The notes: generated from the sequence alone by a model not told the origin. Positions 15,804 through 24,043 are shown, counted from the first letter of the stretch. The stretch is 48,495 bases of DNA from Petralouisia muris (GCF_004793545.1 NZ_SRYA01000037.1:1-48495); one strand, 5' to 3'. Numbers and translations are program-made.

Positions 15804-16583
15804 AGACATAATCCCTCCATAAATCTATTATTTCAAAATTGCTTTATAAATCAGCGATTTAATAAATCTTTCTCCACTATATATAGTAAATTTTACAACA
15901 TCAACAGCTATATTTCTACAAAAATGAATCGACAAATAATGACAAGAATTGACAAAAGTATAAAATTTAAACAATCAGCACCATATCATTCTGCATCCAT
16001 TCATTTAGTTTACATAATATTTATTTTGATAATCAAACTATATTACACCTCTCTCGAACATCCCAAACTCCTTACCCAAATACCCAACAATTCCTTATTC
16101 CACAACCAATTTCCACCATTCCTTACCAAATATGCAGCAGTCCAATAACCATCCTGAAAACTCCCACATTCCTTTATTTTACAAGCAAAAGTCCGAATTG
16201 CTTATAAATAACCACCTTTTAATAAGTTATACTTATATTTATTTCACTTTCATAAACCATGCTAATAATTCAAAATTCCCTTATAAAACATAGGATTCCT
16301 GACACTCTCCCGCCAGAGAATAAACCTGCCTACCGAACGTCCTTATTTTAGAATAACTTCTAATCTCATTTATTTCCATGATAATATATATTTCACATGT
16401 GTTTACTAGGTTATTATAAAAAATAATATCCAACATACAAAATGTCGAACCATATACCGAACTTTTTTCAAAATATAAACTTCTGCATGGTGATTCATTT
16501 TATCCCTTATGCTGCTCTGCATCTTCTCCACAAATAACCATCCATCACCAATAACAGGATATAAAGAAAGCACCGCCAGATAA
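15804..16583. other. Long A/T-rich intergenic region
   Basis: No gene is seen over about 780 bases. One frame on the plus strand (15924-16148) is open but has no ribosome binding site and an unnatural composition. A CCTTATAAAACATAGG near-palindrome lies at 16278-16302, and TAAGTTATACTTA near 16226. The rest looks like decayed sequence leading into the pseudogene downstream. Confidence 0.45.
16278..16302. repeat. CCTTATAAAACATAGG near-palindrome, copy 2 of 3
   Basis: Resembles the sequences at 16-38 and 38498-38521 (shared CCTTATAAA-CA-AGG and a following GATTC or GGTTTTGAG). Intergenic. Confidence 0.35.
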
Positions 16584-16795
16584 TCAATTCATCCTTTGGC
16601 GCTTCTCCATATTTAATTTAAAGCTGTGCTTTCTGTAACTTTCACTTTTCCATCTCTTTAAAAATGCTCTTCCATCCTCATGATAGAAATCAATCTTTTC
16701 CTATGCCGTCATATCTTTGGCAAGTTCATAATGGCATTCCAGAATCTTATGGATATCTTCAATAGTGAAATCAGGACTGATGACGGGTTTTTCCT
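16584..16795 (-). pseudogene. Decayed small protein gene upstream in orientation of nothing, downstream of vapC
   Basis: One frame encodes KPVISPDFTIEDIHKI, then CHYELAKDMTA, a TAG stop, then EKIDFYHEDGRAFLKR and a basic tail. The conserved-looking order on both sides of the stop indicates a gene of the type found next to PIN toxins in clostridia (KPVISPDFT-EDI-KI-E), inactivated by at least one stop. No start codon with a binding site remains. Confidence 0.5.
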
Positions 16796-16805
16796 ATAAC
16801 CATCC

Positions 16806-17231
16806 TCACACTAAATCATCCATAGTCATACATGGAAGTTCCTTTTCTTGTCTTAGCTGCTTATCATTTGTAAAAAACATATCACATCCGCTAACAATGG
16901 CTGTAGCAATCTGTAAGGCATCCATAGCTTTAAAATTTTTATATTTCCCTCTTATCTTTGCTCCTTGCTCTGCAATATTAGAATCAATATCAACAACCAT
17001 TATATTCATATATTCAATAAATCTTTTGAAATTACCTGCAAATTCCATCTTACCGCTACTATATGGGAACACAAGATATTCCTCAATTGTAATAGCAGAT
17101 GTTACAACCTGAATATTCTCCTTAATACACTTTTCGAAAAATTTCTTTACCGAATCCATATATAAAGCACTATTTTCCAGATAATAAATAATCGGTGCTG
17201 TATCAACAAATACTCGCTTAAATCCTGTCAT
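16806..17231 (-). CDS. vapC: PIN-domain toxin (VapC type)
   Basis: A 141-residue PIN ribonuclease. The acidic active-site positions are visible: Asp10 in FVDTAPI, Glu in SAITIEEYL, Asp in FKAMDALQIATA and Asp in FFTNDKQLR. VapC toxins cut RNA, often tRNA or rRNA, and are held inactive by a co-expressed antitoxin. The ATG overlaps the end of the antitoxin gene by 14 bases, typical of such pairs. It is about half identical by eye to the PIN toxin at 17791-18210, so the two modules share toxins of common origin. Confidence 0.85.
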   Translation of the reverse strand: MTGFKRVFVDTAPIIYYLENSALYMDSVKKFFEKCIKENIQVVTSAITIEEYLVFPYSSGKMEFAGNFKRFIEYMNIMVVDIDSNIAEQGAKIRGKYKNFKAMDALQIATAIVSGCDMFFTNDKQLRQEKELPCMTMDDLV

Positions 17232-17442
17232 TATCTCTCAACTCCCTTATATAGCTATCTGCATCCTGTCCCCGTTCTGTCGCTTGCATAACAAACTGCT
17301 CAAGGTTTATATCTCTTTTCGTTTCCGTTTCAGGCATTCCTAAAAGCCCATTCACACCCTGCATAATCTGGATCACAAAGCCCAATTTATCTTCCGGCAC
17401 CTTTTCCAGCATCCTGATTGCTTCCTGTCTGATTGCTGTCAT
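17218..17442 (-). CDS. Antitoxin of the first PIN module
   Basis: A 74-residue helical protein. The N-terminal half (AIRQEAIRMLEKVPEDKLGF) is the small helical type common among antitoxins. The C-terminal tail, SYIRELRDNDRI, closely resembles the tail of the second module's antitoxin (GYIKEMRSNDRF) and probably fills the toxin's active site. The ATG at 17442 follows GGGAGG. The gene overlaps the toxin by 14 bases. Confidence 0.75.
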   Translation of the reverse strand: MTAIRQEAIRMLEKVPEDKLGFVIQIMQGVNGLLGMPETETKRDINLEQFVMQATERGQDADSYIRELRDNDRI

Positions 17443-17604
17443 AGGCAAATACACCTCCCATTTCCTGATATCATAACTGCTTCATCCATTTACATCTATA
17501 ATATAGCACTTTCCCGTGCCATATACAATCAGCACCAGAAGAAAATTTACGCTTTCCATTTGTAATCAACTAAAACGCTTCTATAAACTGCTGCAATTTT
17601 ATAT

Positions 17605-17712
17605 AAAAGAAATAGCATCCCTACCCGTCCAAAAGTGAGGATGCTTAAATTCTTGTAATTTTTGCTTTTTACTGAGGGCAAATCGGATCTTGCATCCGGT
17701 TCACTTCCTGAC
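17605..17712 (-). ncRNA. Candidate antisense-like small RNA, no toxin seen
   Basis: A leftward promoter (TTGAAA at 17739-17744, TATAAT at 17716-17721, 17-base spacer) is followed about 70 to 100 bases on by a hairpin, GCATCC with GGATGC (17616-17644), and a T-rich tail. The promoter flanks match those of the antitoxin RNA at 13434-13546. I find no holin-like peptide on the opposite strand, so this may be an orphan or decayed antitoxin RNA. Confidence 0.5.
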
Positions 17713-17715
17713 TAG

Positions 17716-17744
17716 ATTATACATTAGGGCTGCTTGATTTTCAA
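17716..17744 (-). promoter_or_regulatory. Promoter of the orphan small RNA
   Basis: TTGAAA and TATAAT with exactly 17 bases between them on the minus strand, directly downstream of the second PIN toxin gene. Confidence 0.55.
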
Positions 17745-17790
17745 GTGGCTCTTTTTCATGCATGTAACTTTTATTTCAATGATCCATCCC

Positions 17791-18210
17791 TCATTCCAAT
17801 TCATCCACCGTAATGCATTTGATTTCCCTGAACTGCCTTAACTGCTTATCATTCGTCAAAAACAAATCGCATCCCGTCAAACACGCTGTTGCCAACTGCA
17901 ATGCATCCATAGCTTTAAACCCTTTATATTCCGCTCTGATTTGTGCTGCTTTATCAGCTATTGTTTTATCAATACTTTTTATCTCTATATCCATCCCATT
18001 GATAAAAGCGTAAAAGGCATTTATCAACTGTAAATTGTTCTGCTGATATGGAAATGTCAAATACTCTGTTACGGTGACAGCCGATGTAACATAATCACAT
18101 TCCCCATATTCTTTCCAAAACTTTTTCATATTCAGATAATATAACTCATTGCACTCCAGGTAATACACAACCGGAGATGTATCTAAAAACACTTTTTTAA
18201 AATCTGTCAT
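17791..18210 (-). CDS. vapC: PIN-domain toxin (VapC type), second copy
   Basis: A 139-residue PIN protein. Asp10 in FLDTSPV, Glu in SAVTVTEYL, Asp in FKAMDALQLATA and Asp in LFLTNDKQLR fill the acidic positions. It is a clear paralogue of the toxin at 16806-17231, with the same ending pattern. The ATG overlaps the antitoxin gene by 14 bases. As in the first module, it would act on RNA when freed from its antitoxin. Confidence 0.85.
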   Translation of the reverse strand: MTDFKKVFLDTSPVVYYLECNELYYLNMKKFWKEYGECDYVTSAVTVTEYLTFPYQQNNLQLINAFYAFINGMDIEIKSIDKTIADKAAQIRAEYKGFKAMDALQLATACLTGCDLFLTNDKQLRQFREIKCITVDELE

Positions 18211-18448
18211 TGGAACGCATCTCCTTTATATATCCGTCTATCTCTTCTACAGTTCTTCCAGTAGGGATAACAAAAGCATTTGAATCTATGAAACGTCTTC
18301 TTTTTTCCGCTCTTGCCCCATCTTTCTGCCTACTGATTTTATCTAAAATAGTAACGATCACTTCGTCACCCATATTGAGGTTTTTTCGGTCATCCTCATT
18401 TAAAACAATCTGCGTCCCATCATAATACCCTTTCAATGCTGCCAACAT
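18197..18448 (-). CDS. Antitoxin of the second PIN module, AbrB/MazE-like N-terminus
   Basis: An 83-residue protein. The first 40 residues (MLAALKGYYDGTQIVLNEDD and GDEVIVTIL) look like a beta-barrel DNA-binding or swapped-hairpin domain, unlike the first module's helical antitoxin. The last residues (EEIDGYIKEMRSNDRF) match the first antitoxin's toxin-binding tail. The ATG at 18448 has GGAGGG 7 bases upstream. Related toxins with exchanged antitoxin DNA-binding domains point to modular evolution. Confidence 0.75.
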   Translation of the reverse strand: MLAALKGYYDGTQIVLNEDDRKNLNMGDEVIVTILDKISRQKDGARAEKRRRFIDSNAFVIPTGRTVEEIDGYIKEMRSNDRF

Positions 18449-18562
18449 AATATATCCCTCCATCCCACCATTTGGTAATACGGCTCCTAAGTTAATTCTT
18501 ATACGTTATACACATTATAGCATCCATTCCAACCATATTCAATCCATACTGGCAGAATATCC

Positions 18563-18724
18563 CTACTTCTGCCCTGGGATGCTCTCCCGGAACAAATACC
18601 CCTCAGAAGCCGTATAGAACGCTTCCCTGAACTGCTGCATCTGTTCCTCTGAAAGCGCCCCGTTTAGCCTTTCCATGCAGTTCTCACACGCTTTTTCCTT
18701 CAGGCGGCTGCTTTCTTTCCCATT
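18563..18724 (-). pseudogene. Short remnant frame downstream of the 186-residue gene
   Basis: The frame reads KACENCMERLNGALSEEQMQ, then FREAFYTASEGYLFRESIPG and a stop. The sequence has natural composition and is more GC-rich, but there is no start codon with a binding site. It could be the 3' end of a frameshifted gene, or a short real gene starting at the internal ATG. Low certainty. Confidence 0.35.
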
Positions 18725-18726
18725 TA

Positions 18727-19287
18727 TTACACTGCCGCCTGCCTATATTCCCCTTTATCATTCTTCTCAAACACATATTCCGATTCTTTACCAAAGAATA
18801 ATTCATCTGAAGTATTATCCCAAACACGGATATTGCCGTTCATATCCTGTATAATCCATACATCATTATCACAATTACTGTTTAATATGTAAAATTCATA
18901 ATCTTCTGATTCATCCGAAAGGAAAGCGTGTTCTCCGAAGCAGAAATGAAGTCCATCCAATTCCTCCGCATTAGCATCTTTCCTATATAATACAGGTTCC
19001 GGCATATCATAAACCGCTTCTATTTCAGTAAGTATGCCATTTACTTTGACATACTGCTTTTCATTCCTATTGATAAATTCCCATGCATCCGCTTCACTTG
19101 GAAAGAATCTGATCCCTTCATACATCATATACTCTCTGGTGTATGTCTCTGCACTGCTATAATGCACACAGAATCCATTTTCAATACCAAGTCCAGGTTG
19201 ATACTTCATAGCCATTACTGGTCTTGTGCAAAATTCTCTTGCGTTCTGTTGAAATATATCGTTCAACTGAAAATTATGTATATCCAT
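18727..19287 (-). CDS. Hypothetical protein, 186 residues
   Basis: An acidic alpha-beta protein with several aromatic-rich segments (YEFYILNSNCDNDVWIIQDM). No domain was recognised. No strong ribosome binding site precedes the ATG, though the run of minus-strand genes from here to 23429 is tightly spaced. It resembles small accessory proteins common in clostridial mobile elements. Confidence 0.55.
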   Translation of the reverse strand: MDIHNFQLNDIFQQNAREFCTRPVMAMKYQPGLGIENGFCVHYSSAETYTREYMMYEGIRFFPSEADAWEFINRNEKQYVKVNGILTEIEAVYDMPEPVLYRKDANAEELDGLHFCFGEHAFLSDESEDYEFYILNSNCDNDVWIIQDMNGNIRVWDNTSDELFFGKESEYVFEKNDKGEYRQAAV

Positions 19288-19290
19288 TCT

Positions 19291-19476
19291 CTAATACCTC
19301 TCTTCTTTTCTTATTTTATCCAATTTCTCTTTCTTCTGATTTTTATATCTTGCCCTTTCCCTCGGTTTATACTTATTACAATGCTGGCAGTAATGAGCAT
19401 GATCCGCTTTCCTGCCCTTCTTACATAATCCAGCACATACATAATATAAGCATGGTGTTTGTCTATCTGTTGCCAT
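19291..19476 (-). CDS. Small zinc-binding-like basic protein
   Basis: A 61-residue protein with a Cys/His cluster: CLYYVCAGLCKKG, then HAHYCQHCNKYKPR. The C-x2-C and His residues suggest one zinc site, and the second half is very basic (RARYKNQKKEKLDKIRKE), as in nucleic-acid binding proteins. GGAGG precedes the ATG at 19476. It overlaps the upstream gene by 14 bases. Confidence 0.65.
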   Translation of the reverse strand: MATDRQTPCLYYVCAGLCKKGRKADHAHYCQHCNKYKPRERARYKNQKKEKLDKIRKEERY

Positions 19477-19729
19477 TAGCTGAATCCTCCGTATATTTTT
19501 TAATCCTTGCAATATATTTAGAATCAATAATAGTGATCAATTCTTTTATAGATTTTCCGCTACTATAAATATCTTCCATGACATTTAATGGAATACTTAT
19601 TGAATCATCATTATTCATAAACCATATGTAAAATCTATTACTGAAAATACCTATTCTATGTATCTTCTTGTAGACTTTATTTAATTCCTGCTCTAATTCT
19701 CGTTGTAACCAATAATAAAAATCATTCAT
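19463..19729 (-). CDS. Hypothetical protein, 88 residues
   Basis: A helical protein (NDFYYWLQRELEQELNKVYK) with a middle strand pair (GIFSNRFYIWFMNNDDSI). No family recognised. It overlaps genes at both ends, so it belongs to the same transcript and is probably translationally coupled. Confidence 0.55.
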   Translation of the reverse strand: MNDFYYWLQRELEQELNKVYKKIHRIGIFSNRFYIWFMNNDDSISIPLNVMEDIYSSGKSIKELITIIDSKYIARIKKYTEDSANGNR

Positions 19730-19892
19730 CTTTGCCTACCGCTTCCCTCTCACATATAAATCCATATCCATCAGCAAATTCTTTCATATCATAAAATCCA
19801 ATTTCCAAATCCAAGTGTTTAACTTTTCCACGCAAAAACAACCACTTAATTATTTCCGCTGGGCGAACTAATATCCTGTCTGCAAAATCCAT
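19722..19892 (-). CDS. Hypothetical protein, 56 residues
   Basis: A short frame that length cut-offs can miss. It starts at ATG 19892 with AAGGAAAG upstream, reads MDFADRILVRPAEIIKWLF at the start and LEIGFYDMKEFADGYGF in the middle, and ends overlapping the next start by 8 bases. It also overlaps the gene upstream by 47 bases. Unknown function. Confidence 0.5.
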   Translation of the reverse strand: MDFADRILVRPAEIIKWLFLRGKVKHLDLEIGFYDMKEFADGYGFICEREAVGKDE

Positions 19893-20193
19893 TATTGTTA
19901 CTTTCCTTAATATAACCGCTTACAATACATCTCACCGTATCATCATGCAACAATTCATCCGCAACCACTTCCATATCATAATCTTTTCCGCTGTCCAGTC
20001 TTAACAATTTCTTTTCTTCCGCAATTTTCCTTAATTTCCACGCTGTTTCCCACCGCAGCGATCCCACCAAAACATTTACACCATACCATGCAACTTTTAG
20101 TAAGTCCGCTGTATACCACAATATCTTTTCATGCTCCGTCATATGCAGCAATCTTGTCTGTGTGTCAAAGATTCCATTGTTCCAGTCACACAC
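19846..20193 (-). CDS. Hypothetical protein, 115 residues
   Basis: A helical protein (HMTEHEKILWYTADLLKVAW, then SLRWETAWKLRKIAEEKKLL). Small proteins of this kind are common near DUF262 and sigma-like genes of clostridial elements. Its last 15 codons overlap the next gene in another frame. No known function. Confidence 0.55.
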   Translation of the reverse strand: MCDWNNGIFDTQTRLLHMTEHEKILWYTADLLKVAWYGVNVLVGSLRWETAWKLRKIAEEKKLLRLDSGKDYDMEVVADELLHDDTVRCIVSGYIKESNNNGFCRQDISSPSGNN

Positions 20194-20200
20194 GGCCTTT

Positions 20201-20539
20201 TCAGCGTTCTTCTAATCCATTTTCTGTTATGACATATTCTTTCCCGGTAACGATTGATAACATATCAATCATACCATCAATTTCTGCCATCCGTCTATCG
20301 TGTGCAGCGTTCCACTCTGTAAAATTTTCCTGTGCATATCTGATTTTAAAATTGATACGCTCTAACATTTTATTTATAATATTTTCCATTTGAATAACAT
20401 ACGGTTTGACTTCTTTTTCTTCCCCTGAATCTAATTTGCTTTCTAAATAATTCAAACGGTTTTCCGCATCTTGAAAAGTTAGTGTACTGCATGCATTAAT
20501 CTCATGTAAAAGCATATCTTTTCTAAATCTCCATTTCAT
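20201..20539 (-). CDS. Hypothetical coiled-coil protein
   Basis: A 112-residue protein made largely of heptad-like helices (TFQDAENRLNYLESKLDSGE, then YVIQMENIINKMLERINFKI). The ATG at 20539 follows AGGA at about 11 bases. It could be a structural or regulatory partner of its neighbours; nothing in the sequence decides it. Confidence 0.55.
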   Translation of the reverse strand: MKWRFRKDMLLHEINACSTLTFQDAENRLNYLESKLDSGEEKEVKPYVIQMENIINKMLERINFKIRYAQENFTEWNAAHDRRMAEIDGMIDMLSIVTGKEYVITENGLEER

Positions 20540-20558
20540 TATTTCCACATTCCTTTCT

Positions 20559-20801
20559 TTACACCAGCCCGCAAAAACAAGCTAATCTATATAATGGATT
20601 CTTTGCCAGCCTACGATTTTTTTCTTTTTTTCGCTTCATTCGCTCCATCCTGTCCATATAAGCAAGCTGCACATCCATTTCCACATACTCAAAAAATTGT
20701 AAAGGTGTGAGTGAATTATATGGTGTCTTTAAAGTTGGATCAATAACCTGGTTCCCATCTGATAAATTGATGATTCTGAATTCAAATAAATTCGCTTCCA
20801 T
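20559..20801 (-). CDS. Hypothetical basic protein, 80 residues
   Basis: The protein begins MEANLFEFRIINLSDGNQVI and ends in a basic stretch (RMERMKRKKEKNRRLAK). ATG at 20801 and one four codons upstream are both possible; the binding site fits neither perfectly. Unknown family, in the leftward cluster with the DUF262 gene. Confidence 0.5.
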   Translation of the reverse strand: MEANLFEFRIINLSDGNQVIDPTLKTPYNSLTPLQFFEYVEMDVQLAYMDRMERMKRKKEKNRRLAKNPLYRLACFCGLV

Positions 20802-20888
20802 AGCTTTTCCCATCCTTCCTAATTTCCATTGTATCGGGAAGACCGCTCGTCCATGCAATCCCCCCGAATCTTCTGTCAATAAATGCAC

Positions 20889-22295
20889 TTATGCCGCATC
20901 CGTATGCGCAGCATCTGCCCCTTTTATGAACTGCTGCAAATCCTTCTTCATATGTTCATAATTCTCTTTCTGGCCGCTGATATAGCCGTCATTCCTACTG
21001 CAATAATCCACAATCCAATCATCCAGATCAATGTCATTTTTAAACGAATAAGCCACAATCCCCACAAGTGAAAGTTTGTTTTCCGCTTTCAAAAGTTTTT
21101 CGCCGCAATCGGACTTTTCCAACAGGGAATCCAGGACTTCCGCATACTGCTCAATGTCTTCCTTTGCGGCGAAAGGGTCTATATTTTCCCGCACAAATCC
21201 AAGCGCATCTTCCAAATCTATTTCCGGTTCTGGTTTTGGGATTCCGAGATATTCAAGCATCAACGTTTCCAGGAAATCCAGTTTTTCCATGATTACCGTT
21301 TTGTCTTTTGTGGAACGTTCCTGGTCAATTTCATCAAAAGCCTTTCCATTGATTTCTTTTTCATCCAGGCCATTTTGAAAAGCGCACAGGAAATCCGCGA
21401 ACCTGCGATCATCCATTCCCAATTTTGTAAATTTATGGAACAGGGCAAACCATAAGAATGAATTTTTAGCGGTAAATGCGCTGTACAAGCCCTCTGTCAC
21501 AACATTCTCCAGCCGCGCTATGCAATCTTCCAATGCGTCAAACTCTTCCATGGATGCATTTTCATTCAGGTATGCGCCGATCTGGCTTGATTTCTTCCAG
21601 TTGTCCAGATGGAACATGCACATGACGGATTCCATAATTACGCGTTCCAGTGAGCCGTTCTTCCGATCAGCCTTTGTGTATTTCGCTTCAATGAAGAATC
21701 CCCTTTTTAATATCTCCCGGATTTTCCTTGCGTACCTGTCAACGAATGTGAACGCTTTCTGGCTGACGTTCATCGCCTTGCTGAAATTAAAGCGGCGCAC
21801 AAGCCTTGAAATCCGCTCCATGCTGTAATTTTCGTGGATAATGCAGTCAAGCTGGTATTCATTGAATGTTTTCTGCAATTCTTCCGGCAGCTGGCCAAAA
21901 CCCTTCCTTCTAATGTCAAACTCCCGGCCTTCCCAGACAATGTCCCCCGCCCCGTCAATCTTCACTTCCCCGTCCGCGTCCCGCACTTTCGCCCGGTAGG
22001 AAATGATCGGCTCCTCAACGCTGGACGTCACCTTATAATTCCCATACCGGAACATGATAAAGGCTGTCGAACGCTGAAGCCCGTCTATAATCCACATTTG
22101 CGAATTTTCTTCCTGCCCAAGAATAACCGGCGGGATGTAATCGCCATTCAGGACGGAGACAATCAGCTCATTTGTCATTGCATTGTTCCACTGCCCGCTC
22201 AGGCGCTGCACATCCGCGTCGGAACGGATGTCAAGATCGCGCATTTTTTCCAAGTACATATTTAACGTGTATGTCTGCCTTTTCACTTTCGCCAT
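20889..22295 (-). CDS. DUF262 domain protein (ParB/Srx-like fold)
   Basis: The N-terminal half has the DUF262 signature: GDYIPPVILGQEENSQMWII followed by DGLQRSTAF (family DGQQR), where the motif is part of a nucleotide-binding ParB-like fold. The C-terminal half (about 250-468) is helical and unfamiliar. DUF262 proteins include GmrSD-type restriction enzymes and several defence proteins, but the HNH (DUF1524) domain of GmrD is not seen here. The start at 22295 has GGAGG at 9 bases. The DNA is more GC-rich than the genes on both sides, and it sits with a sigma-like gene, as if the pair moved together. It probably acts as a nucleotide-dependent DNA-associated factor rather than a nuclease; this is inference. 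Confidence 0.7.
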   Translation of the reverse strand: MAKVKRQTYTLNMYLEKMRDLDIRSDADVQRLSGQWNNAMTNELIVSVLNGDYIPPVILGQEENSQMWIIDGLQRSTAFIMFRYGNYKVTSSVEEPIISYRAKVRDADGEVKIDGAGDIVWEGREFDIRRKGFGQLPEELQKTFNEYQLDCIIHENYSMERISRLVRRFNFSKAMNVSQKAFTFVDRYARKIREILKRGFFIEAKYTKADRKNGSLERVIMESVMCMFHLDNWKKSSQIGAYLNENASMEEFDALEDCIARLENVVTEGLYSAFTAKNSFLWFALFHKFTKLGMDDRRFADFLCAFQNGLDEKEINGKAFDEIDQERSTKDKTVIMEKLDFLETLMLEYLGIPKPEPEIDLEDALGFVRENIDPFAAKEDIEQYAEVLDSLLEKSDCGEKLLKAENKLSLVGIVAYSFKNDIDLDDWIVDYCSRNDGYISGQKENYEHMKKDLQQFIKGADAAHTDAA

Positions 22296-22311
22296 TTTCC
22301 CTTGCCTCCAT

Positions 22312-22866
22312 CTATAACAATATCCTGATTTTTTCATATGACCGCATGTTTTCCAGCGCGTCCGCATACTCTTTCTTCGTCATATGCAGCGCTTCCTGTA
22401 TCTCTGCCGCTTTGTAACAGAAAGACAGCAGTTCCAACACTTCCTTCTGTTTCCTGGACAGCATGGCAAGATACCTCTCCAGTTTGTAGGCCACTGCATC
22501 CAGTTCCCTGAACGCTTCCCCTTCCATGTCAAAGCTGTCCGCGATTGCTTCGCCCAACGTATAATTTTCACTGTCTCCCACAGGCGCGTCTAACGACAAT
22601 GCCATCCGGTCAGATTTCCGCTTCTCACGGTTCCGTCTGGTGATCTCTGACTTAATTTTGTTGGATAAGCAGGAATACAGGAACCCGTCAAAGGACTGTT
22701 CTCCGTCATATCTCTTCATTGCATATACGAACGTTTCATTCGCAAGGGAATAGAAATCATCCACATCCTTATTAGACAAACCGCCGAATCTTAATAGTAT
22801 GCGGTCAACTGTCCGATGGAGCTTCCTTGCGTTATCGGCATAATATGTAATCAATATCTGTTCCAT
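22312..22866 (-). CDS. ECF/phage-type sigma factor-like protein
   Basis: A 184-residue protein with the two-domain outline of small sigma factors: a region 2-like part (DVDDFYSLANETFVYAMKRY, then FLYSCLSNKIKSEITRR) and a region 4-like helix-turn-helix (LSRKQKEVLELLSFCYKAAE, then IQEALHMTKKEYADALE). Phages and mobile elements use such factors for late transcription. The preferred ATG at 22866 lies behind GGGG; an upstream in-frame ATG overlaps a worse site. It sits 16 bases before the DUF262 gene and overlaps the preceding gene. Confidence 0.75.
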   Translation of the reverse strand: MEQILITYYADNARKLHRTVDRILLRFGGLSNKDVDDFYSLANETFVYAMKRYDGEQSFDGFLYSCLSNKIKSEITRRNREKRKSDRMALSLDAPVGDSENYTLGEAIADSFDMEGEAFRELDAVAYKLERYLAMLSRKQKEVLELLSFCYKAAEIQEALHMTKKEYADALENMRSYEKIRILL

Positions 22867-23042
22867 TTTGCTGTACCCCATCCCTTCTTATTTTTGCCCC
22901 GCATGCCCATTGCGGGCGCGTCCTGAAGCCGTCCCATGTGGCCTTTAAAACCTGTCTCTGGCTGGTATACGGCTGTTTTCCCTACTTTTGTGACAATGCC
23001 GTTTTCCTTTTGGACGGCAAACTTAATTTCCTGTGTATGCAT
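22851..23042 (-). CDS. Small hypothetical protein
   Basis: A 63-residue protein (HTQEIKFAVQKENGIVTKVG at the start; glycine-rich, basic C-terminus). AGGAGG lies 8 bases before the ATG at 23042. It overlaps the sigma-like gene by 16 bases, so the two are probably coupled. Unknown function. Confidence 0.55.
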   Translation of the reverse strand: MHTQEIKFAVQKENGIVTKVGKTAVYQPETGFKGHMGRLQDAPAMGMRGKNKKGWGTAKWNRY

Positions 23043-23108
23043 CTTCATTACCTCCTGAATGTGGCTTTTTGGGGGAAACCAATCCCCCTCCGCCGATATT
23101 TTGATCCT

Positions 23109-23429
23109 TTAACTGATCCTCAATACGCTGTAATAGCTTACCTTCCTCACTTTCTGGTAATCTTTCTCGCTGAGCAGCTTTTTCACTTCCTCCTTGTCAA
23201 CAGTTTCACGTTCCTGTGGGGAATAGGTTGCCTTGCACATGTCCCCGATGAACCGGAGGATCTCTTTGCCCTTGCTGTTTGTGGCCAGGCAGTCATTCAA
23301 GTTCTCCATAAGATACTCAATAATATCCACATCCAATGCCTTGATATCGTCTTCCATCTTTTTAAGCTGCATTTGCAGGCTTTTTCTTTTTTCCATTTTT
23401 TTGTTCATTTCCGCTGTTGTGATACACAT
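23109..23429 (-). CDS. Small coiled-coil protein
   Basis: A 106-residue protein whose first half is one long heptad-like helix (EMNKKMEKRKSLQMQLKKME). The second half is mixed. GGAAGG precedes the ATG. It is the first gene of the GC-richer cluster 20559-23429. No family recognised. Confidence 0.55.
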   Translation of the reverse strand: MCITTAEMNKKMEKRKSLQMQLKKMEDDIKALDVDIIEYLMENLNDCLATNSKGKEILRFIGDMCKATYSPQERETVDKEEVKKLLSEKDYQKVRKVSYYSVLRIS

Positions 23430-23619
23430 ATTGAATCCTTCCTTTCTTTTTTACGGTTTTTGCATCCCTGCAAGCATCTTCCTGAATGTTGTTCGCCTCT
23501 TGGCGGGCACGTCCTCACAGGGATATGGCTTGCAGTTTCGGGTGCTTTCGGCCTTCCCGGATGCTTTGTTTATCAGATTTCAGTTGTTTGCTTTGGTTTA
23601 TCTTATGTGATTATTGTAC

Positions 23620-23725
23620 TCTCTAAACCGTGTATAGTCTATTGACAATTTTCACAAATATACACTTTAAAAAATGTATATTTTATACATTGCAAAACGT
23701 GTATGTTATGTTATAATAAATTCAT
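23620..23725 (+). promoter_or_regulatory. Operator cluster upstream of the XRE gene
   Basis: GTGTATA-type half-sites are packed here: CCGTGTATAGTC, TATACACTTT with AATGTATA as an inverted pair, TATACATTG and CGTGTATG. They overlap a promoter (TTGCAA, a 16-base gap, TATAAT) upstream of the XRE gene. The arrangement suggests autoregulation and control of the leftward operon on the other side. Confidence 0.5.
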
Positions 23726-23762
23726 ATATTATATTCAGAATTAGAAAGAGAGGTATTTTTAT

Positions 23763-23996
23763 ATGGCAGGCACTATCATATACGATAAACTTTTGAAACT
23801 AATGGAAGAAAAAGGGCTTTCCACCTATAGAATAAGAAAAGAAAAAATCATTTCTGAAAGTACATTACAAAATATCAGAAATAATAAACGGATAACTACG
23901 GATGCAATCGCAAACTTATGTGATGCCTTAGACTGCCAGCCAGGCGACATCATGGAATACATACCAGATCCGCCCGGTAATCCAGACAATCAGTAA
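23763..23996 (+). CDS. XRE-family repressor, 77 residues
   Basis: A Cro/CI-type regulator: LLKLMEEKGLSTYRIRKEK, then IISESTLQNIRNNKRITTDA, then IANLCDALDCQPGDIMEYI, the usual DNA-binding domain followed by a C-terminal Pro-rich tail. GAGAGG precedes the ATG. Half-sites in the upstream region fit self-repression. It is transcribed away from the DUF262/sigma cluster and so is placed to control both directions. Confidence 0.8.
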   Translation: MAGTIIYDKLLKLMEEKGLSTYRIRKEKIISESTLQNIRNNKRITTDAIANLCDALDCQPGDIMEYIPDPPGNPDNQ

Positions 23997-24007
23997 ATAC
24001 CTTTATC

Positions 24008-24043
24008 CAGAGCCTTGCGCAGTCACAAGTGCAGGGCTTTTCT
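24008..24043 (+). terminator. Terminator after the XRE gene
   Basis: AGCCTTGC pairs with GCAGGGCT and is followed by TTTTCTTCTTT. It ends the XRE transcript. Confidence 0.65.

Noticed and set aside
15924-16148. 74-codon rightward frame
   Set aside because: Unusual composition, no binding site, in a non-coding stretch.
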